The notes beneath the pieces were generated by a model. The model was not told where the DNA came from. It saw only the letters and a list, made by a program, of their open reading frames with translations, and did not search any database. Below are positions 6,096-8,345 of a stretch of DNA of 8,345 nucleotides, piece after piece. The translations under genes were made by a program, and so were the position numbers. Origin of the DNA: a bacterium (GTDB taxonomy: Bacteria > Patescibacteriota > Saccharimonadia > Saccharimonadales > HK-STAS-PATE-42); NCBI GenBank assembly GCA_029781075.1, contig JAKOXJ010000060.1, positions 1 through 8,345 of the forward strand, read 5' to 3'. Every line of letters starts with the position of its first letter. Position 1 is the stretch's first letter.

Positions 6096-7493
6096 TTATT
6101 GTTGCTCATATAATTTCTGTCTAATTGCACCAACATGTCTGCGTAGATTAAAATCCTCATCTAGATTCTTTGAGATCTTACCGATTGAGTGCATTGCGGT
6201 TGTGTGATCTTTACGTCCAACTGCTGCAGATATTTTTGGAAGAGACATCTTTAACTCGGTACGCATTAGATACATGGCTATCTGGCGAGTTAGCGCAATT
6301 TCTTTATCCCTTCTTGCGCTAAGTACGTCAGACTCTTCTATACCGAAATGGTCACAACATACGGTGATAATTTGCCGTGATGTAAAACGGGTCGGAGTCT
6401 TTGTAGAAGATTTGAGGATATTTTTAACAAGATCAAGATCTGGTTTAATATTTTGGACCTGACAAAGGACAATTATCTGGTTAATTGCTCCCTCTAGCTC
6501 TCGGATATTATTTTTAATATTTGTCGCGATGAATTCTACGACTTCGTACTCTAGCTCGATATTCTGAGATTTTGCTTTAGATTGGATAATGGCACATCTT
6601 GTTTCGAAATCTGGAGACTGAATATCTACGGTCATACCCCATTCAAAACGAGATCGTAGTCTATCTGGTAAGGTTGGGATCGATCTAGGGGGTTGATCGG
6701 CTGAGAGGATAATTTGTTTATTATTTTGATGAAGGATATTAAAGGTGTGGAAGAACTCCTCCATGGTTTTGTCTTTTCCCGCAATAAACTGGATGTCGTC
6801 TATAACCAGGACGTCGGCATTGTTGTACACCTCTGAGAAGCTGCTGGCAGACTTATTACGAATACTATCTAGGAAGTCGTTTATATAGGTTTGAGTTGAG
6901 GTATAGACTACATTCTTTTCGGGAAAGTTTTCGATTATCGAATTGGCAACGGCTTGCATTAGATGGGTCTTTCCTAGCCCTACTCCTCCATAAAGGAAGA
7001 GCGGATTGAAGCGTTGACCAGGTTCTTTAGCTATGGCTTGAGCAACCGTGTAGGCAAGCTCATTACTGCCTCCAACTATAAAGTTACTGAAGCTATACTT
7101 TGGATTTATTGGTAAGATAATGCCGCGTCGGTCTTTTTTTGTGGTTGAACTAGTAGGGGCTTTGTGGCCCAGATTTGTAGAGTCATCAAATTCTGAAGCG
7201 GTAGTTTTTCTAGCACTATTTCTCTTTGTGCCGGCTACTTTAAATTCTACTTGCTCTATTTTTGTACTATGGTAGTGTTTTTTTAGGAGTGAGAGTATTC
7301 TAGGCAAATATCTGTCCTGAAGGTTTTTGCTGACAAAGTTATTCGGAGTGGTTATTGTGGCTGTGTTTGTTTTCTCATCTACAGCATCAAGACGGGTTGA
7401 GAGAAACCATGTTTTGAAATTAGCTTCGCTAAGCTCTTTCTTTACGTCTTCTAATACACTTTGCCAAACAAGCGCATAGTCTGGTTGATCCAT
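6096..7493 (-). CDS. dnaA: Chromosomal replication initiator protein DnaA
   Basis: AAA+ ATPase that binds DnaA boxes, forms a filament at the origin, melts it and recruits the replicative helicase. At 465 aa it has normal length and all four domains: domain I (about 1-80, helicase/partner interaction); a linker (about 85-125); the AAA+ domain with Walker A GGVGLGKTH (169-177), Walker B VLVIDDIQF (228-236), sensor I ILSADQP (262-268), an SRF arginine-finger motif (281-283) and sensor II NNIRELEGAI (328-337); and domain IV with the helix-turn-helix. The DNA-reading signature is VGRKDHTTAMHSIGKI (425-440): the base-contacting DHTT is intact, while the usual GGR is GRK here. The ATG at 7493 has GAGAGGG ten bases upstream. 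Box-like sites lie upstream and downstream of the gene, and one overlaps the probable promoter, suggesting autoregulation. Confidence 0.98.
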   Translation of the reverse strand: MDQPDYALVWQSVLEDVKKELSEANFKTWFLSTRLDAVDEKTNTATITTPNNFVSKNLQDRYLPRILSLLKKHYHSTKIEQVEFKVAGTKRNSARKTTASEFDDSTNLGHKAPTSSTTKKDRRGIILPINPKYSFSNFIVGGSNELAYTVAQAIAKEPGQRFNPLFLYGGVGLGKTHLMQAVANSIIENFPEKNVVYTSTQTYINDFLDSIRNKSASSFSEVYNNADVLVIDDIQFIAGKDKTMEEFFHTFNILHQNNKQIILSADQPPRSIPTLPDRLRSRFEWGMTVDIQSPDFETRCAIIQSKAKSQNIELEYEVVEFIATNIKNNIRELEGAINQIIVLCQVQNIKPDLDLVKNILKSSTKTPTRFTSRQIITVCCDHFGIEESDVLSARRDKEIALTRQIAMYLMRTELKMSLPKISAAVGRKDHTTAMHSIGKISKNLDEDFNLRRHVGAIRQKLYEQQ

Positions 7494-7503
7494 CTATCTA
7501 AAA

Positions 7504-7510
7504 CCCTCTC
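7504..7510 (-). promoter_or_regulatory. Ribosome binding site of dnaA
   Basis: The minus strand reads GAGAGGG ten bases before the ATG at 7493. It supports the chosen start, which also gives a complete domain I. Confidence 0.6.
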
Positions 7511-7542
7511 TTAACTTATGGTAGGTCGACTAGTTATTGTTA

Positions 7543-7573
7543 AGTATAAGTTAGTTTAGGCGACTTTTCCACA
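7543..7573 (-). promoter_or_regulatory. Possible dnaA promoter overlapped by a DnaA-box-like site
   Basis: The minus strand has TATACT (7543-7548), a good -10 candidate about 50 bases upstream of the dnaA start. No good -35 box appears at the normal spacing. The position it should occupy is covered by the best DnaA-box match in the window (7565-7573). An occupied box there would be expected to affect RNA polymerase, which is an inference. Confidence 0.35.
7565..7573 (+). promoter_or_regulatory. DnaA-box-like site, best match in the window
   Basis: The plus strand reads TTTTCCACA, 8/9 to TTATCCACA. A weaker site in the opposite direction (TGTGGGGTA, 7579-7587) follows at once. It lies about 75 bp upstream of the dnaA start codon. 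Confidence 0.6.
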
Positions 7574-7590
7574 AGTGTTGTGGGGTATAC

Positions 7591-7611
7591 GTACTGACAC
7601 TAGGTCAGTAC
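7591..7611. repeat. Perfect 8-bp inverted repeat with 5-bp spacer
   Basis: GTACTGAC (7591-7598) and GTCAGTAC (7604-7611) are exact reverse complements around ACTAG. The element sits between the two DnaA-box-like pairs upstream of dnaA and lies upstream of both divergent promoters. No T-run follows on either strand, so it is not a typical terminator. An operator for a dimeric regulator is the most natural reading, but no regulator is identified. Confidence 0.6.
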
Positions 7612-7618
7612 CTTGAAG

Positions 7619-7663
7619 TTTTACACAATCTACCTATCTTAAGCTGTTGGACACTGTGGAATA
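7619..7663. promoter_or_regulatory. Two DnaA-box-like sites in opposite orientation upstream of dnaA
   Basis: TTTTACACA on the plus strand (7619-7627) and TATTCCACA on the minus strand (7655-7663) each match TTATCCACA at seven of nine positions. With the sites at 7565-7587 they form an upstream cluster that could be the second half of a bipartite origin or a DnaA-controlled promoter region. No trio run is next to any of them. Confidence 0.42.
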
Positions 7664-7677
7664 AAGGTGTAAAAACA

Positions 7678-7707
7678 TTGATTTTATAGGCCAATATTGA
7701 GTATAAT
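7678..7707 (+). promoter_or_regulatory. Sigma70-type promoter for the LysM-like gene
   Basis: TTGATT (7678-7683), an 18-base spacer and a perfect TATAAT (7702-7707). The predicted start is near 7714, giving a leader of about 130 nt or more before the rightward gene. It lies upstream of and divergent to the dnaA promoter region. Confidence 0.65.
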
Positions 7708-7718
7708 CTTTATTCACT

Positions 7719-7743
7719 AGCTGGGTAACTTATTTATTCAGCT
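7719..7743 (+). repeat. Stem-loop at the 5' end of the predicted LysM-like gene mRNA
   Basis: AGCTGGGTAA (7719-7728) pairs with TTATTCAGCT (7734-7743) as ten consecutive base pairs, two of them G-U, around a five-base loop. The two G-U pairs work only in plus-strand RNA. It would begin about five bases from the predicted transcription start. The rest of the leader (7744-7830) shows no other clear element. Confidence 0.5.
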
Positions 7744-7830
7744 TGAGGGTGGATTACGTTAGAGATCTTAAAATATATAACAAACGACTTAAATAACTAA
7801 GAGTTCGGAATAGAGTGATCTCAGTGGCGT

Positions 7831-7838
7831 AAGGAGGA
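7831..7838 (+). promoter_or_regulatory. Near-perfect Shine-Dalgarno without a canonical start codon nearby
   Basis: AAGGAGGA is almost fully complementary to the 16S rRNA 3' end. The frame of the downstream gene opens right after the TAA at 7830-7832, but the first ATG in it is at 7899, about 60 bases away. Within normal distance the in-frame candidates are only ATA (7842) and ATT (7848). The site therefore suggests initiation at the ATT, nine bases downstream, or a leader-translation arrangement. Confidence 0.6.
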
Positions 7839-7898
7839 ATTATACGTATTAGAAGAAAAGCCCTTATTAGGGAAAGAAGATTTGAAAAGCTAAACCTA

Positions 7899-8345
7899 AT
7901 GCGGCCTCTTAGGGCTACGTTGGGAAATATTAGTAGGAGACGATTCTTTGCTGCTCTTTCTGTTATTGTGGCAGTTGTAGTTGTTTCTTTATTTATTCTA
8001 GGAGCTAAGCCTCAGAGTCTAAGCAAGAAGCCGGCCTCAAAGACATTTATTAGTGCGAGAGTTAATGAGAGCAATAATTCTCCATTAAGCGTGCTTAATA
8101 CTTCTCAGGAAGAGGAGAACGTTTCTACTTCAGATATTCAATCTGCAGACCTGGCTGCTGTAGTCAGTCAGGAATCAAATATGCTCGTCGAGAGCAATGT
8201 AAATGAGTACAGAGATACTCTTGTTTTGCAAAAGGTTGTTGCTCCAATTCAGGCTGATATTGTAGATAAACCTCAGACTACTATTGCTAGTGATTCTGCT
8301 AGAGATGTCACAGAGTACATTACTGTTAATGGGGATACTATTCCA
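7899..8345 (+). CDS. Membrane-anchored protein entering a LysM-like repeat, 3'-truncated
   Basis: The 149 visible residues from the ATG at 7899 comprise a basic n-region (MRPLRATLGNISRRRFF), a hydrophobic segment at about 16-36 acting as signal peptide or anchor, and a polar, Ser/Gln/Glu/Val-rich extracytoplasmic stretch (about 37-137) with no recognised fold. The last visible residues, EYITVNGDTIP (139-149), resemble the start of a LysM repeat (Y-x-V-x-x-GDT-I). LysM binds N-acetylglucosamine-containing glycans, and in this arrangement it usually precedes a peptidoglycan hydrolase or similar domain, which would lie beyond the window. The start is uncertain: the frame is open from 7833, and a very strong ribosome binding site at 7831-7838 fits ATT at 7848, which would add 17 basic residues. 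The ATG at 7899 has only a poor ribosome binding site. The gene diverges from dnaA. The membrane-anchor call is firm, the LysM call moderate. Confidence 0.7.
   Translation, partial: MRPLRATLGNISRRRFFAALSVIVAVVVVSLFILGAKPQSLSKKPASKTFISARVNESNNSPLSVLNTSQEEENVSTSDIQSADLAAVVSQESNMLVESNVNEYRDTLVLQKVVAPIQADIVDKPQTTIASDSARDVTEYITVNGDTIP

Noticed and set aside
5750..6160. Leftward 136-codon open frame overlapping the dnaA 3' end and filling the dnaA-dnaN gap
   Set aside because: It has no ribosome binding site at its ATGs and its composition is unlike the neighbouring proteins. Its Ser/Thr run is simply the translation of the DnaA box and trio repeats. The gap is better explained as origin DNA.
7743..7796. 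Short frame (17 codons plus stop) in the LysM-like gene leader, starting at TTG or the in-frame GTG at 7749
   Set aside because: Its purine-rich run directly abuts the possible GTG start, it is short enough to be chance, and it shows no attenuator-like codon run.
1..8345. UGA recoding, transposons, CRISPR array or RNA genes
   Set aside because: All long genes read through without in-frame UGA under the standard code. I saw no terminal inverted repeats with a transposase, no regularly spaced direct repeats, and no tRNA or rRNA-like segment.

Overview
The window looks like the dnaA-dnaN replication-initiation region of a small-genome bacterium, most likely of the Candidate Phyla Radiation; Saccharibacteria (TM7) is my best guess. 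That is an inference from four things: dnaN is followed by a class A penicillin-binding protein gene rather than recF/gyrB, the DNA is moderately AT-rich, codon use is rich in AGA, CTA and CTT, and a LysM-type membrane-anchored wall protein lies next to dnaA. The standard code is in use: about 2,300 codons run without an in-frame UGA, and the four visible stops are UAG (three) and UAA (one), which argues against the UGA-glycine lineages (Gracilibacteria, Absconditabacteria).

Layout, left to right: (1) a rightward CPA2-family (Kef-type) monovalent cation:proton antiporter with a C-terminal NAD-binding RCK/TrkA-N domain, cut at its 5' end by the window edge; (2) tail-to-tail with it, 18 bp away, a leftward bifunctional class A penicillin-binding protein with its own promoter and a structured leader; (3) leftward dnaN (sliding clamp); (4) a 377-bp gap holding an apparent origin-unwinding module; (5) leftward dnaA; (6) a gap of about 400 bp with more DnaA-box-like sites, a perfect inverted repeat and divergent promoters; (7) a rightward, 3'-truncated gene for a membrane-anchored protein that enters a LysM-like repeat at the window edge.

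The most interesting element is the dnaA-dnaN gap. On the minus strand a DnaA-box-like site (CTTTCCACA) is followed after four bases by four CTA triplets (TAG on the plus strand, 3'-GAT-5' when read from the box) and then by AT-rich DNA running to dnaN. This matches the arrangement of the bacterial origin unwinding system described in Bacillus subtilis (DnaA box, DnaA-trio, unwinding region). Four more box-like sites in the same orientation lie between it and the dnaA stop. A second group of box-like sites lies upstream of dnaA, so the origin may be bipartite.

Functionally, the window combines replication initiation (DnaA, clamp, origin) with envelope functions (peptidoglycan synthase, probable peptidoglycan-binding protein, ion antiporter). 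Two transcripts, pbp and the LysM-like gene, are predicted to begin almost directly with a stem-loop. The LysM-like gene also has a near-perfect Shine-Dalgarno sequence with no AUG, GUG or UUG at a usable distance.
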